A stretch of DNA of 64,000 nucleotides from JAAYCI01 sp964370195 (GCA_964370195.1 CAYJIH010000002.1:91388-155387); one strand, 5' to 3'. Numbered from the stretch's first letter, positions 8,125 to 16,806 are shown. Program-made: numbers and translations. The notes: a model not told the origin generated them from the sequence alone.

Positions 8125-10659
8125 TTACGCTGTCTCTATTTTGCTCGCATCTTGTAAGCCCAGTTTTTCAATGGCCTCTTCTACCATTTTATACTTTAGA
8201 ATTTTGCCAGCAGCATTCATGGGGAATCCCTCTACAAAAGCCACATATTTCGGTTTCTTTTGTTTCGCCATATGGTCGGCCACGTATTGGCAAATCTCTT
8301 CCTCTGTGGCTTGCACACCTTCTTTTAGCACAATGCACGCCATAATTTCTTCTCCATACTGCTTGTCCGGCACGCCAATCACTTGCACATCTTTCACTTT
8401 TTCGTATGTGTACAGGAAATCCTCAATTTCTTTTGGATAAATATTTTCACCGCCACGGATAATCATATCCTTAATACGGCCTGTAATTTTGTAGTTTCCA
8501 TCCGGTAAACGTCGTGCCAAATCCCCTGTGTGAAGCCACCCCTCTTCGTCAATGGCATTTGCCGTGGCGGCAGGCATTTTATAATAGCCTTTCATAATGT
8601 TGTAGCCACGTGCCACAAATTCACCATCCACATTATCCGGCAAATCTTCTCCCGTTGCAGGGTCCACAATTTTGCACTCAATGCCCGGTAGAGCACGACC
8701 CACCGTTCCTACCTTTACGTCAATTTCATCATCTGCCCAGCTCATCGTGCACCCGGGTGACGATTCTGTTTGTCCAAACACAATTGTAATTTCGGGCATG
8801 TGCATTTTATCCAGCACATCTTGCATCACTTTCACAGGGCACGGGCTGCCAGCCATAATGCCGGTGCGCATATGCGAGAAATCTGTTTTTTCAAAGTCTT
8901 CATGCTCCAGCATGGCAATAAACATTGTGGGCACGCCGTTGCACGCTGTAATTTTCGCTTTGTTTACACAATCAAGAGACTGTCGTGGCGAAAAAGCCGG
9001 AACAGGGCACATTGTGCTGCCATGTGTAACAGAAGCTGTCATCGAAAGCACCATGCCAAAACAATGGAACATCGGCACATGGATAAGGAAGCGATCCGCT
9101 GTAGACAAATCCATCCGATCCCCAATATTTTTTCCATTATTTACCACATTGTAATGGGTAAGCATTACGCCTTTAGGAAATCCTGTGGTGCCGGATGTAT
9201 ACTGCATGTTACACACATCATGGCTATTTAACATCTCTGCACGGCGGTATACCGCTTCTAGTGGTGTTTTTTCTGCCAAGTCCATCGCATTTTCCCATGT
9301 GATGCAGCCGGCAGCTTCAAACCCAACCGAAATAACATTGCGTAAGAACGGCAACCGTTTTGCATGCAAGGGCTCGCCCGCCGTATGCGTGGCAAGCTCT
9401 GGGCATACTTCTTCGATAATTTGGCGATAATTTGAATCTTTATACCCATCAATCATCACAAGTGTATGTGTATCCGATTGACGCAGTAAATATTCTGCCT
9501 CATGAATTTTGTATGCAGTGTTCACCGTAACCAAAATGGCGCCAATTTTTGTAGTGGCCCAAAACGTAACAAACCACTGTGGCACATTTGTAGCCCAAAT
9601 GGATACTTTATCGCCTTTTTTTACACCCATGCTAATAAGTGCACGCGCAAATGTATCCACTTCATCGCGAAACTCTTTATATGTGCGTGTATAATCCAGC
9701 GTGGTGTATTGAAACGCCAGTTGATCTGGAAATTCGTCTGTCACTCTATCCAAAAGAGCCGGGAATGTCATGTCTATCAGTGTTTCTTTTTCCCAAATAA
9801 ACTTGCCGGTTTTTGTGTTGTTATCTAAAAGCGCGCCCTTAACAGCAGACTTTTTCCCATATTGACGCATAAAATTAACAAAATGAGGAATAACAATTCC
9901 CGGATCTTCCAGTTCCCTGCTCCAGCGTTTCACCCACTCTAACGAAACATAACCCTCGTAGTTGATAGAGCGCAATGCACGCATCATTTCGTCAATGGGC
10001 ATATCCCCCTCACCCATCAAGCGATATAGAACGGCACCGTCTTTCAGCACAGAATCTTTTACGTGCACGTAACGAATGTAGGCGCCCAAATTCTGCACAG
10101 TTTGCTCGGGGCTTTCGTTTGCAAACCGGTATGGGTGATGCACATCCCATAATGCGGCCACCGAATCACTCAGCACCAGCTGCAACAACTGATACAAGCG
10201 CTTTGTGCTGGCATAAACGCCGTTTGTTTCCACCAAAAGCACCACACTTTTTTCTTCACATAGTGGCACAAGGCGGCGAAGCATGGATGCTACAAATTCA
10301 TCATCCACATCCTCTTCGCCGGGCGCTGGGGCATTGTCGGCCAAAACACGCACAAACGGTGTGCCCATTTTGCTGGCCAGCTCGATGTAAGCCTGTAGCT
10401 CGGCCAAATTTTCCTCTTCACGCTCTTTGTATTTCAAACAGCAGTTCGAAGAAAAGCAAGGGATATTAAGCCCCATTGTATGCAAACATTTTAGCGTTTT
10501 GCTCAGCTGTTCCTCGGCAAACGGTTGTGCCTTCACTGCCAGGATATCATCACCCAGCCCACGCACTTCCACACCGTCAAAGCCAAAGTCTTTGGCTGTG
10601 GACACAATCTCCTGCCAGTCCCAATCGGGGCATGCCAATGTTGAAAATGATACTTTCAT
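8125..10659 (-). CDS. Fusion of xylose-isomerase-like TIM barrel and AMP-forming acyl-CoA ligase
   Basis: An 844-residue two-domain protein. Residues 1 to about 270 form a sugar phosphate isomerase/epimerase-type TIM barrel (AP endonuclease 2 superfamily) with the expected metal-site residues in LLVETNG, ALWDVHHP, YVHVKD and SLEW. From about residue 285 follows an AMP-binding ligase with YTSGTTGFPKGV near residue 485, FGQTESSPG, GWLHTGDLA, GRIKDMIIRGGENIYP and a C-terminal lysine in AAGKILKYK. The ligase half would make an acyl-CoA from a free acid, ATP and CoA; the substrate of either half is unknown. The ATG at 10659 has AAGGAAGG upstream and sits 44 bases after a T-box terminator, so expression probably responds to tRNA charging. 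It has its own promoter, separate from the oxidoreductase operon before it. Confidence 0.9.
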   Translation of the reverse strand: MKVSFSTLACPDWDWQEIVSTAKDFGFDGVEVRGLGDDILAVKAQPFAEEQLSKTLKCLHTMGLNIPCFSSNCCLKYKEREEENLAELQAYIELASKMGTPFVRVLADNAPAPGEEDVDDEFVASMLRRLVPLCEEKSVVLLVETNGVYASTKRLYQLLQLVLSDSVAALWDVHHPYRFANESPEQTVQNLGAYIRYVHVKDSVLKDGAVLYRLMGEGDMPIDEMMRALRSINYEGYVSLEWVKRWSRELEDPGIVIPHFVNFMRQYGKKSAVKGALLDNNTKTGKFIWEKETLIDMTFPALLDRVTDEFPDQLAFQYTTLDYTRTYKEFRDEVDTFARALISMGVKKGDKVSIWATNVPQWFVTFWATTKIGAILVTVNTAYKIHEAEYLLRQSDTHTLVMIDGYKDSNYRQIIEEVCPELATHTAGEPLHAKRLPFLRNVISVGFEAAGCITWENAMDLAEKTPLEAVYRRAEMLNSHDVCNMQYTSGTTGFPKGVMLTHYNVVNNGKNIGDRMDLSTADRFLIHVPMFHCFGMVLSMTASVTHGSTMCPVPAFSPRQSLDCVNKAKITACNGVPTMFIAMLEHEDFEKTDFSHMRTGIMAGSPCPVKVMQDVLDKMHMPEITIVFGQTESSPGCTMSWADDEIDVKVGTVGRALPGIECKIVDPATGEDLPDNVDGEFVARGYNIMKGYYKMPAATANAIDEEGWLHTGDLARRLPDGNYKITGRIKDMIIRGGENIYPKEIEDFLYTYEKVKDVQVIGVPDKQYGEEIMACIVLKEGVQATEEEICQYVADHMAKQKKPKYVAFVEGFPMNAAGKILKYKMVEEAIEKLGLQDASKIETA

Positions 10660-10702
10660 GTCAAAACCTTCCTTTAATTCGTCTCAATTTTTCTTTGTAT
10701 AC

Positions 10703-10965
10703 AAAAAACGCCTCTTGCAAAAACAAGAGGCGAAAATTTCCGCGGTACCACTCTTTTTGGGGCATAACACCCCCACTTTGTGCACATTTTGTGCGTCTCT
10801 GTAACGGGAGAACCCGTGTAGCCCTACTAAGAAGTTTCCTTCTGTTGCAGCCACCTGCTCTAGGGGGAGCACCATTTTCAAATCCCCACTGCCTTTCAGC
10901 CGCCGGCAGCTCTCTGTAGAAGAATAAGAAAAGGTTTATGCCCTGTCGTCGCAATTTGCAATATG
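10703..10965 (-). promoter_or_regulatory. T-box riboswitch leader
   Basis: The minus strand shows the full T-box series: AGAGAGCTGCC of stem I, the TAGAGC that closes the stem I region, TAGTAGGG with CGGG/CCCGTTA of stem II/IIA-B, the antiterminator T-box AGAGTGGTACCGCGG at 10740-10754, and a terminator (9-bp CGCCTCTTG stem, 10709-10732, then six U). The UGGU bulge calls for a tRNA with discriminator A73. Folding stem I by hand (5' 10928-10935 with 3' 10871-10879, and AGGG with CCCT) leaves GCTCC as the specifier-loop strand at 10866-10870. GCU (Ala) or CUC (Leu) are the likely specifiers; I cannot decide between them. No aminoacyl-tRNA synthetase follows. Confidence 0.93.
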
Positions 10966-10971
10966 TAATAT

Positions 10972-11001
10972 AGTATACCGCATAAAAAGGCTGTTCGTCA
11001 A
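10972..11001 (-). promoter_or_regulatory. Promoter of the T-box transcript
   Basis: On the minus strand TTGACG (10996-11001) and TATACT (10972-10977) are spaced by 18 bases. The predicted start near 10965 is just upstream of the T-box stem I. Confidence 0.75.
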
Positions 11002-11009
11002 GCCCTTTT
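10984..11009 (-). terminator. Terminator of the acyl-CoA synthetase operon, overlapping the next promoter
   Basis: On the minus strand AAAAGGGCT pairs with AGCCTTTTT around an 8-base loop, 25 bases after the stop of the 11035-12708 gene. The U tract of the 3' arm makes it terminator-like. Its loop contains the -35 box of the T-box promoter. Confidence 0.6.
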
Positions 11010-11034
11010 GTTCAGCTTATTGCACATAAAGTGT

Positions 11035-12708
11035 TTATTTCTTTTTATCCTCTTCTCGAATTTGCACACGGCGAATTTTACCACTGATTGTTTTGGGCAA
11101 TTCTTGTACAAACTCAACGATTCTTGGATATTTGTAAGGAGCCGTCACTTTTTTCACATGCTCTTGCAGTTCTTTTTTCAGCTCTTCACTGGCGCTGTAT
11201 CCTTTTGCCAACACCACCGTGGCTTTTACGTTGTAGCCACGATCCGGATCGGGTACGCCTGTTACAGCCGTTTCCATAACAGCCGGGTGCTCAATCAAAG
11301 CGCTTTCTACCTCAAATGGCCCAATGCGATAGCCGGAACTTTTGATGATGTCATCGTTTCGCCCACAAAACCACACATAGCCATCTTCGTCCTTCCACGC
11401 CATGTCTCCCGTATGGTAAACACCGTTGTACAGCACTTTGTTTGTCAATTCAGGATCTTTATAGTAGCCAACAAATAGGCCAAGCGGGCGGTTTTTAGCA
11501 TCTGGAACCGGCATACAAATTTCGCCCACAATGCCCACTTCACACTCTTTGTCATCCTCATCATAAATGGTGCAGCATGTAAGCGGCATGGCAAGGCCCA
11601 TGCTACCCGGTTTCGGCTCGCTCCATGGGTTTGTTGCAAACAACACTGTGCACTCCGTTTGGCCATACCCTTCGCGTAGTTTAAGCCCTGTTGCTTCCAG
11701 CCACTGGGCGTACACTTCCGGGTTCAGCGGCTCGCCCGCCACCGAAGATTTTTTCAGCGAACTTAGGTTGTACTTCGACAAATCCTCTTTGATGAAAAAA
11801 CGATAAATGGTAGGCGGTGCACAAAAAGATGTGATGCCATATTTTTCTATCAGCGTTAAAAAGTCGCTTGGTTTAAAACGGCTGCCGTAATCGTACACAA
11901 ACACAGCCGCTTCGCAAATCCACTGGCCATATAGCTTGCCCCAGCTTGTTTTTGCCCAACCGGTATCTGCCACAGTAAGGTGCAAATCATTTTCGTCAAG
12001 ATCATGCCAAAACCGCGCCGTGGTGATATGACATAAGGGATAGAAGAAATCATGTGCCACAATTTTGGGCTGCCCCGTGGTGCCCGAAGTAAAGTATGCC
12101 AACATGATGTCGTGGCTATCCGGTGCTTCCTCACCCACCGGGCGCTCGAACCGCTCCGAAGCGCCTTCAACCACGGCATTGAAATCCAAATATCCTGCAC
12201 GCTCGCCACTTAGAACGGCTTTCACCTTCACTTTATCGCCTGTTTTTCCAACAGCTTCATCAATGTATCCGCACAATTCTTCTTCGTTAACCGATAAAAT
12301 CATATTGATGTCTGCTTTTTCGATGCGATAAACAAGGTCCTTTACACTTAGCATGTGTGTGGCCGGAATTAAAATGGCACCCAGTTTGTGCATGGCGATG
12401 GTAAAATACCAATACTCAATACGACGTTTGAGCATCACAAGGGCAGCGTCGCCTTTTTTGATTCCAAGAGAGCGCAACGTGTTGGCCATTTTGTCACTCA
12501 TGCGTTTCACTTCAGCAAAAGAAACAATTTTTTCTTCACCGGTATCATTGCACCACACAAGAGCCGTTTTGTTCGGCTGCTCCTGCGCCAATTTGTCTAC
12601 CACATCGTAGCCAAAGTTAAACTGCTGTGGCATGTCTACTTTAAAATTTTCAAAAAACTCCTCGTAAGAAGCAAAGTCTGTTTTACAATACTGATGTACC
12701 AAAGCCAT
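11035..12708 (-). CDS. AMP-forming acyl-CoA synthetase (acetyl/medium-chain type)
   Basis: A 557-residue ANL-superfamily ligase that activates a carboxylic acid with ATP to an acyl-adenylate and then an acyl-CoA. Visible motifs are YFTSGTTGQPKIV near residue 208, REGYGQTECTV near 345, YHTGDMAWKDEDGYVWFCGR near 417, IKSSGYRIGPFEVE and the C-terminal catalytic lysine in KTISGKIRR. The sequence resembles acetyl-CoA or medium-chain acyl-CoA synthetases rather than long-chain ones; substrate is not settled. It starts 3 bases after the XRE-cupin regulator gene and ends the oxidoreductase operon. Confidence 0.92.
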   Translation of the reverse strand: MALVHQYCKTDFASYEEFFENFKVDMPQQFNFGYDVVDKLAQEQPNKTALVWCNDTGEEKIVSFAEVKRMSDKMANTLRSLGIKKGDAALVMLKRRIEYWYFTIAMHKLGAILIPATHMLSVKDLVYRIEKADINMILSVNEEELCGYIDEAVGKTGDKVKVKAVLSGERAGYLDFNAVVEGASERFERPVGEEAPDSHDIMLAYFTSGTTGQPKIVAHDFFYPLCHITTARFWHDLDENDLHLTVADTGWAKTSWGKLYGQWICEAAVFVYDYGSRFKPSDFLTLIEKYGITSFCAPPTIYRFFIKEDLSKYNLSSLKKSSVAGEPLNPEVYAQWLEATGLKLREGYGQTECTVLFATNPWSEPKPGSMGLAMPLTCCTIYDEDDKECEVGIVGEICMPVPDAKNRPLGLFVGYYKDPELTNKVLYNGVYHTGDMAWKDEDGYVWFCGRNDDIIKSSGYRIGPFEVESALIEHPAVMETAVTGVPDPDRGYNVKATVVLAKGYSASEELKKELQEHVKKVTAPYKYPRIVEFVQELPKTISGKIRRVQIREEDKKK

Positions 12709-12711
12709 AAA

Positions 12712-13275
12712 TTAGTCCCTCCCCGTGATGGTTACAAGCAATTTTGCCGCTTGATCGCCCAAAGCTTTCATTCCATGCGGGTAGGTGGAATCATAATAAA
12801 TCGAATCGCCCGCTTGCAGTGTTGTGCTGTATTTTGCCACGTTTACGCACACGGCCCCTTCCAGCACATACAAAAATTCGTGGCCACTGTGGCTTGTCAT
12901 TTGCGCCGGCTCCCCCGCCTCTTTCGGCTCTACCGTAATGAGGTAAGGATCGAATTGGCGGTTTGCAAAGTTGTAGGCAAGAGATTGATAATCGTATGCT
13001 TCACGACGCTGAATGCCCACACCTTTATCTTTGCGCACCACAGAATACACCGATAACTTTTCGCTTTCTCCCGTCAGAAGTTCTGTCATGCTCACATCAA
13101 AAGAGGCGGAAATATCGTGTAAAATGCTGACTGGAATTTCCACACTACCCTCCTCATATTGCGCCAAAAGCGCCTGGGTAATGCCTAACTTTTCGGAAAA
13201 CTCTTCTACACTTATGTTGTGAATATCACGTACACCTTGAATACGCTCCCCAATTTCTTGATTCAAACTTGACAT
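12712..13275 (-). CDS. XRE-family regulator with C-terminal cupin domain
   Basis: A 187-residue transcription regulator. An N-terminal helix-turn-helix (IGERIQGVRDIHNISVEEFSEKLGI, residues 6-30) is followed by a cupin-2 sensory domain with HEFLYVLEG and PHGMKALG. This architecture usually binds a small ligand. The ATG at 13275 follows GGAGGAGGAACAT; a frame extension to 13317 has no support. Because the gene sits between the oxidoreductase gamma subunit and the acyl-CoA synthetase, it is likely to regulate this same operon, although no operator can be identified by eye. Confidence 0.9.
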   Translation of the reverse strand: MSSLNQEIGERIQGVRDIHNISVEEFSEKLGITQALLAQYEEGSVEIPVSILHDISASFDVSMTELLTGESEKLSVYSVVRKDKGVGIQRREAYDYQSLAYNFANRQFDPYLITVEPKEAGEPAQMTSHSGHEFLYVLEGAVCVNVAKYSTTLQAGDSIYYDSTYPHGMKALGDQAAKLLVTITGRD

Positions 13276-13325
13276 ATGTTCCTCCTCCTTTTCTTTCCGT
13301 GTTACGTATAAGCACACGGATGATT

Positions 13326-13859
13326 TTATTCTTTACCGAAACCCAATTCTAGCGCCTTAAAGTTTAATTCCAAAAGCTTTTGTTTGCTTTCGGGCACAAT
13401 TTTGCGCATCATATCTTTACTTTCTTCTAAAGTTGCCATGCCTGTTTCACTCAAAAGCTTACCCAGCATAATTACATTTGCAAGGCTTTGCATCTCATTG
13501 GCAGATGCCAGCTGTGTGGCAGGAATGCTAAAACTCGAAACATCGTCTCGCACGCAAGCACGTGCGATGAGGGAGCTATCATAAAACAGCTGCCCACCGG
13601 CTTTCACAGCCGGCTCAAACTTATCAAGGCTTGGCAAATTCATGGCCATCAAAATATCCGGTGTGGACACGATGGGCGAGCCAACACTTTCATCTGTGAT
13701 GATTACACTACAGTTGGCTGTGCCGCCACGCATCTCCGGCCCGTATGACGGAAGCCAAGATACCTGATACCCTTGCTCCATACCCAAAAGTGCCATATAT
13801 TTTCCGGCGAACAAAATACCCTGCCCACCAAATCCGGCCAATAAAATATTTTTTGTCAT
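13326..13859 (-). CDS. 2-oxoacid:ferredoxin oxidoreductase, gamma subunit
   Basis: The 177-residue product starts [21 protein letters not shown], the signature of the gamma (CoA-site) subunit of pyruvate/2-oxoacid oxidoreductases, and continues with [23 protein letters not shown]. With the beta, alpha and delta subunits upstream it forms an enzyme that oxidatively decarboxylates a 2-oxoacid to an acyl-CoA and reduces ferredoxin. Four-gene delta-alpha-beta-gamma operons are known for 2-oxoisovalerate (Vor) and 2-oxoglutarate (Kor) enzymes; sequence alone does not separate these here. It begins 2 bases after the beta gene. Confidence 0.92.
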   Translation of the reverse strand: MTKNILLAGFGGQGILFAGKYMALLGMEQGYQVSWLPSYGPEMRGGTANCSVIITDESVGSPIVSTPDILMAMNLPSLDKFEPAVKAGGQLFYDSSLIARACVRDDVSSFSIPATQLASANEMQSLANVIMLGKLLSETGMATLEESKDMMRKIVPESKQKLLELNFKALELGFGKE

Positions 13860-13861
13860 GC

Positions 13862-14614
13862 TTACACACCTCCCTCGGCATATTTATCTTTAAACACGCC
13901 CAGTGGGTAATGTGGCAACATGTTATCACGCAACCAGTCCAGCGATTCCACCGGATCAAGCCCCCAGTTCGTTGGGCAAGTGGACACAACTTCAATCATG
14001 GAAAAGCCTTTTCCCTCTGTTTGATAACGAAACGCCTTTTCAATGGCTTTTTTTGCTTTCTTCACATTGGGAACCGAATCCACCGATACACGCTCGATAT
14101 ACGTTGCGCCTTCTAAGGTTGCCAGCATTTCGCTTACACGAATGGGAAACCCGTTGGCACTTTCGCTGCGGCCGTATGGTGTGGTTTGTGTTACCTGGCC
14201 AATCAAAGTGGTTGGCGCCATTTGGCCGCCGGTCATACCATAAATGGCATTGTTCACAAACACAACGGTGATGTTTTCGCCACGTGTTGCCGCATGCACA
14301 GTTTCAGCGGTGCCAATGGCAGCAAGGTCTCCATCGCCTTGATACGTAAACACAATATTCTCTGGGTTTGCACGCTTAATTCCGGTTGCCACTGCCGGTG
14401 CGCGGCCATGTGGTGCTTGCACCATATCGCAGTTAAAGTAGTTATAAGCGAACACAGCACAGCCCACCGGTGCTACACCAATGGCTTTTCCGGTAATATC
14501 CAGCCCGTCCATGGCCTCTGCCATCAAACGGTGAATGATGCCATGTGTGCAACCCGGACAGTAGTGCATGCTCACATCTGCCAGCGCTTTTGGTTTTTCA
14601 AATACAATTGCCAT
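13862..14614 (-). CDS. 2-oxoacid:ferredoxin oxidoreductase, beta (thiamine diphosphate) subunit
   Basis: A 250-residue TPP-binding subunit. HYCPGCTHGIIHRL near residue 17 is the conserved Cys-containing start of the family, and the TPP/Mg motif GDGDLAAIGTAE followed by NNAIYGMTGGQMAPTT lies near residues 95-135. TCPTNWGLDP near the end is also typical. It lies between alpha and gamma genes in a 2-oxoacid oxidoreductase operon and should supply the decarboxylating active site. Confidence 0.94.
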   Translation of the reverse strand: MAIVFEKPKALADVSMHYCPGCTHGIIHRLMAEAMDGLDITGKAIGVAPVGCAVFAYNYFNCDMVQAPHGRAPAVATGIKRANPENIVFTYQGDGDLAAIGTAETVHAATRGENITVVFVNNAIYGMTGGQMAPTTLIGQVTQTTPYGRSESANGFPIRVSEMLATLEGATYIERVSVDSVPNVKKAKKAIEKAFRYQTEGKGFSMIEVVSTCPTNWGLDPVESLDWLRDNMLPHYPLGVFKDKYAEGGV

Positions 14615-14644
14615 ATCACTCTCTCCATCCTATATAAGGGCCGC

Positions 14645-15703
14645 TTATGCCTCAGCGGCCTCCTTGATTTTTGCAACAATTTCTTCCGGAACCGGCAACA
14701 CGCCGCCTGTGTGTGCACACAAGTGCACGGGGCGAATGCATTCTGTGGCCAATTTTACGTCCTCAATCATTTGGCCCATGCTCAGTTCGCACACCACAAA
14801 GGCTTTCACCTTATCTGCCGCTTCTCGCAGCACTTTTTTCGGGAACGGCCACAATGTGATGGGGCGAATCAAGCCCACTTTAATGCCTTGGCTACGTGCT
14901 TCGTCAATGGCGTTTTGCGCAATACGAGAAGCTGCACCGTACGCCACCACAAGATATTCTGCATCATCTGCCTTGTACGTATCATAACGCACTTCATTTT
15001 CCTCCACTTCGGCATAGCGCTCAAAACGCTCTATAATCAGCGCTTCCAGTGCCTCCGGTGTTAGATACAAAGAGTTGACAATGTTTTTCTTTTCACGGCC
15101 TTCACAGCCGGTTAGTGCCCAATCTTTTTGCGGCAATTGCACCGGTGGTTTTGGCGAAATATCAATGGGTTCCATCATTTGGCCCAACACACCGTCGCCT
15201 AAAATCATCACGGTCATGCGATATTTATCAGCCAAGTCAAATGCATCGTAAGAGCAATCCAACATTTCCTGCACGCTGTTTGGCGCAAGCACCAGCATAT
15301 AAAAATCGCCGTGTGCACCACCTTTTGTGGCGTGGAAATAGTCTGCCTGCGATGGCTGAATACCACCAAGGCCCGGGCCACCACGTTGAATGTTCACCAC
15401 AACAGCCGGTAAATCGCAGCCGGCCAAATACGAAAGACCTTCACTTTTTAAAGCGATACCCGGGCTAGAGGAAGAGGTCATCGTGCGTTTGCCCGCAGAG
15501 GAAGCCCCTATCACCATATTAATCGATGCCACTTCGCTTTCTGCTTGCAAAAATACGCCATCCACTTTTGGCATTCTTTTTGACATATAGGCCGCAATTT
15601 CTGTTTGCGGCGTGATGGGGTAGCCAAAATAATGGCGACATCCCGCCATAATGGCCCCTTCGGCAATGGCTTCATTGCCTTTCATCAGCACTTTTTTACT
15701 CAT
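14645..15703 (-). CDS. 2-oxoacid:ferredoxin oxidoreductase, alpha subunit (VorB/KorA type)
   Basis: The 352-residue alpha subunit begins MSKKVLMKGNEAIAEGAI, with the pyrimidine-binding GYPITPQTEIA, FLQAESEVASINMVIGAS and TSSSSPGIALKSEG segments characteristic of VorB/KorA proteins. It pairs with the beta subunit to complete the TPP site. The ATG at 15703 follows GAGGAGGGACAAAAC. An upstream frame extension to 15781 runs into the ferredoxin gene and is rejected. The substrate is likely a branched-chain 2-oxoacid or 2-oxoglutarate. Confidence 0.93.
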   Translation of the reverse strand: MSKKVLMKGNEAIAEGAIMAGCRHYFGYPITPQTEIAAYMSKRMPKVDGVFLQAESEVASINMVIGASSAGKRTMTSSSSPGIALKSEGLSYLAGCDLPAVVVNIQRGGPGLGGIQPSQADYFHATKGGAHGDFYMLVLAPNSVQEMLDCSYDAFDLADKYRMTVMILGDGVLGQMMEPIDISPKPPVQLPQKDWALTGCEGREKKNIVNSLYLTPEALEALIIERFERYAEVEENEVRYDTYKADDAEYLVVAYGAASRIAQNAIDEARSQGIKVGLIRPITLWPFPKKVLREAADKVKAFVVCELSMGQMIEDVKLATECIRPVHLCAHTGGVLPVPEEIVAKIKEAAEA

Positions 15704-15717
15704 GTTTTGTCCCTCCT

Positions 15718-15924
15718 CTATTTCTCCACCGTAATCACAACATCCGGGCACATCGTTGCACAAAAACCACAACCAATACATGCATCCATGTCTATAACGC
15801 CTGCCGGATGGAATCCTTTTGCATTGATTTCTTCATGATTGAGCGTTACAATTTTCTTGGGACATGCGTCTACGCACAGCCCACAGCCTTTACAGGCATC
15901 GTCTTTAAAACATACTTTTGCCAT
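15718..15924 (-). CDS. 2Fe4S-cluster ferredoxin, delta subunit of the oxidoreductase
   Basis: A 68-residue ferredoxin-type protein with two complete 4Fe-4S motifs, CKGCGLCVDACP (residues 10-21) and CIGCGFCATMCP (residues 49-60). It would carry electrons from the TPP site to free ferredoxin. It is the first of the four oxidoreductase genes, 14 bases before alpha. Length and gene order are normal for Vor/Kor-type enzymes. Confidence 0.93.
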   Translation of the reverse strand: MAKVCFKDDACKGCGLCVDACPKKIVTLNHEEINAKGFHPAGVIDMDACIGCGFCATMCPDVVITVEK

Positions 15925-15980
15925 ACCTTGCCTCTCCCTTTTGTCCTTTTCACATTCTATTTATCAAACCAACATCTTGG

Positions 15981-16667
15981 CTAAATTACCCAGTTTGGCT
16001 TGTGAAACAATTTGATAGGGAAAACATCTCCCCACTGTTCAATCTCCTGCCCCATTGCTTTGCCTGTGGCAAGCAGTTCTTGTGTCACCACTGTCATGCG
16101 TAGCGGCAGGCCCAGCTCTTTGGCTGCTTGTTGCGCAAATGGCACGCTGTCTGCCACATCGGAAAGTGTTGTGTGCGCCCCCAAATTCGCATTATTTACA
16201 ATGCCGGTAAACGGCACACGTGCCGCTTCTTCAATTTCGCGTACCACTTCTTGCAATTCTTTTTGTGTTGCCGTTAGCGGCCGAAATGGGTTTATCACTA
16301 AAAACATTTCATAATCGTCTTCTTTTAGGCGCTTTGCATACCGCCCCAGTGCCAGCGCTCCGCGCTCGTCACCACCAAGATCCACCACCGCATGCTGTGT
16401 TTTATCGTCTAAAATAGACTGCGTTTCCGCAGGCAAAGACACAAACTCCACATTCGTGTTTGCAAATGGCGAAGTGATGAGCCGAATGCCCTCTTGCTCC
16501 AAATCTTTTTTAAAATCCGCCGTGCGAAAATACGGGTTTACAATATCTAAATCACACAGTGTAACCGTCTCTTGTTGCTTTTTAAGCTCAAAAGCATAAT
16601 TGAGTGCAATGTTCGTTTTACCACTGCCGTAATGCCCTGCAAATACTGTTACTCGTTTTGTGTGCAT
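15981..16667 (-). CDS. P-loop ATPase of the MinD/CobQ-like class
   Basis: A 228-residue SIMIBI-class ATP-binding protein with Walker A GHYGSGKTN (residues 11-19), a CDLDIVNPYFRTADF segment and the HAVVDLGGDERGALALG Walker B-like region. Such ATPases are often encoded beside 2-oxoacid oxidoreductases in Clostridia. A role in enzyme assembly or cofactor handling is plausible but not shown. It lies 56 bases before the ferredoxin subunit and is probably the first gene of the operon. Confidence 0.8.
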   Translation of the reverse strand: MHTKRVTVFAGHYGSGKTNIALNYAFELKKQQETVTLCDLDIVNPYFRTADFKKDLEQEGIRLITSPFANTNVEFVSLPAETQSILDDKTQHAVVDLGGDERGALALGRYAKRLKEDDYEMFLVINPFRPLTATQKELQEVVREIEEAARVPFTGIVNNANLGAHTTLSDVADSVPFAQQAAKELGLPLRMTVVTQELLATGKAMGQEIEQWGDVFPIKLFHKPNWVI

Positions 16668-16719
16668 CCCGCTTCTCCCATTCTTCTATTTCACCACATC
16701 AAATGTGCCTTAAATATAA

Positions 16720-16748
16720 ATTATATCAAATTACCTCTTTAAACACAA
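16720..16748 (-). promoter_or_regulatory. Promoter of the ATPase-oxidoreductase operon
   Basis: On the minus strand TATAAT (16720-16725) lies 17 bases after TTGTGT (16743-16748). A small inverted repeat CACATCAAATGTG at 16695-16707 lies just past the predicted start and could be an operator for the XRE-cupin regulator; that is a guess. Confidence 0.55.
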
Positions 16749-16806
16749 TCCCTTTTTCGTGTTTTTGCCAATTTTTGTTTTTCAACGGTAGATATGTGTG
16801 TTTCTG

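Noticed and set aside
10661..10954. 97-codon minus-strand open frame upstream of the fusion gene
   Set aside because: It falls within the T-box RNA, whose structural motifs explain the sequence.
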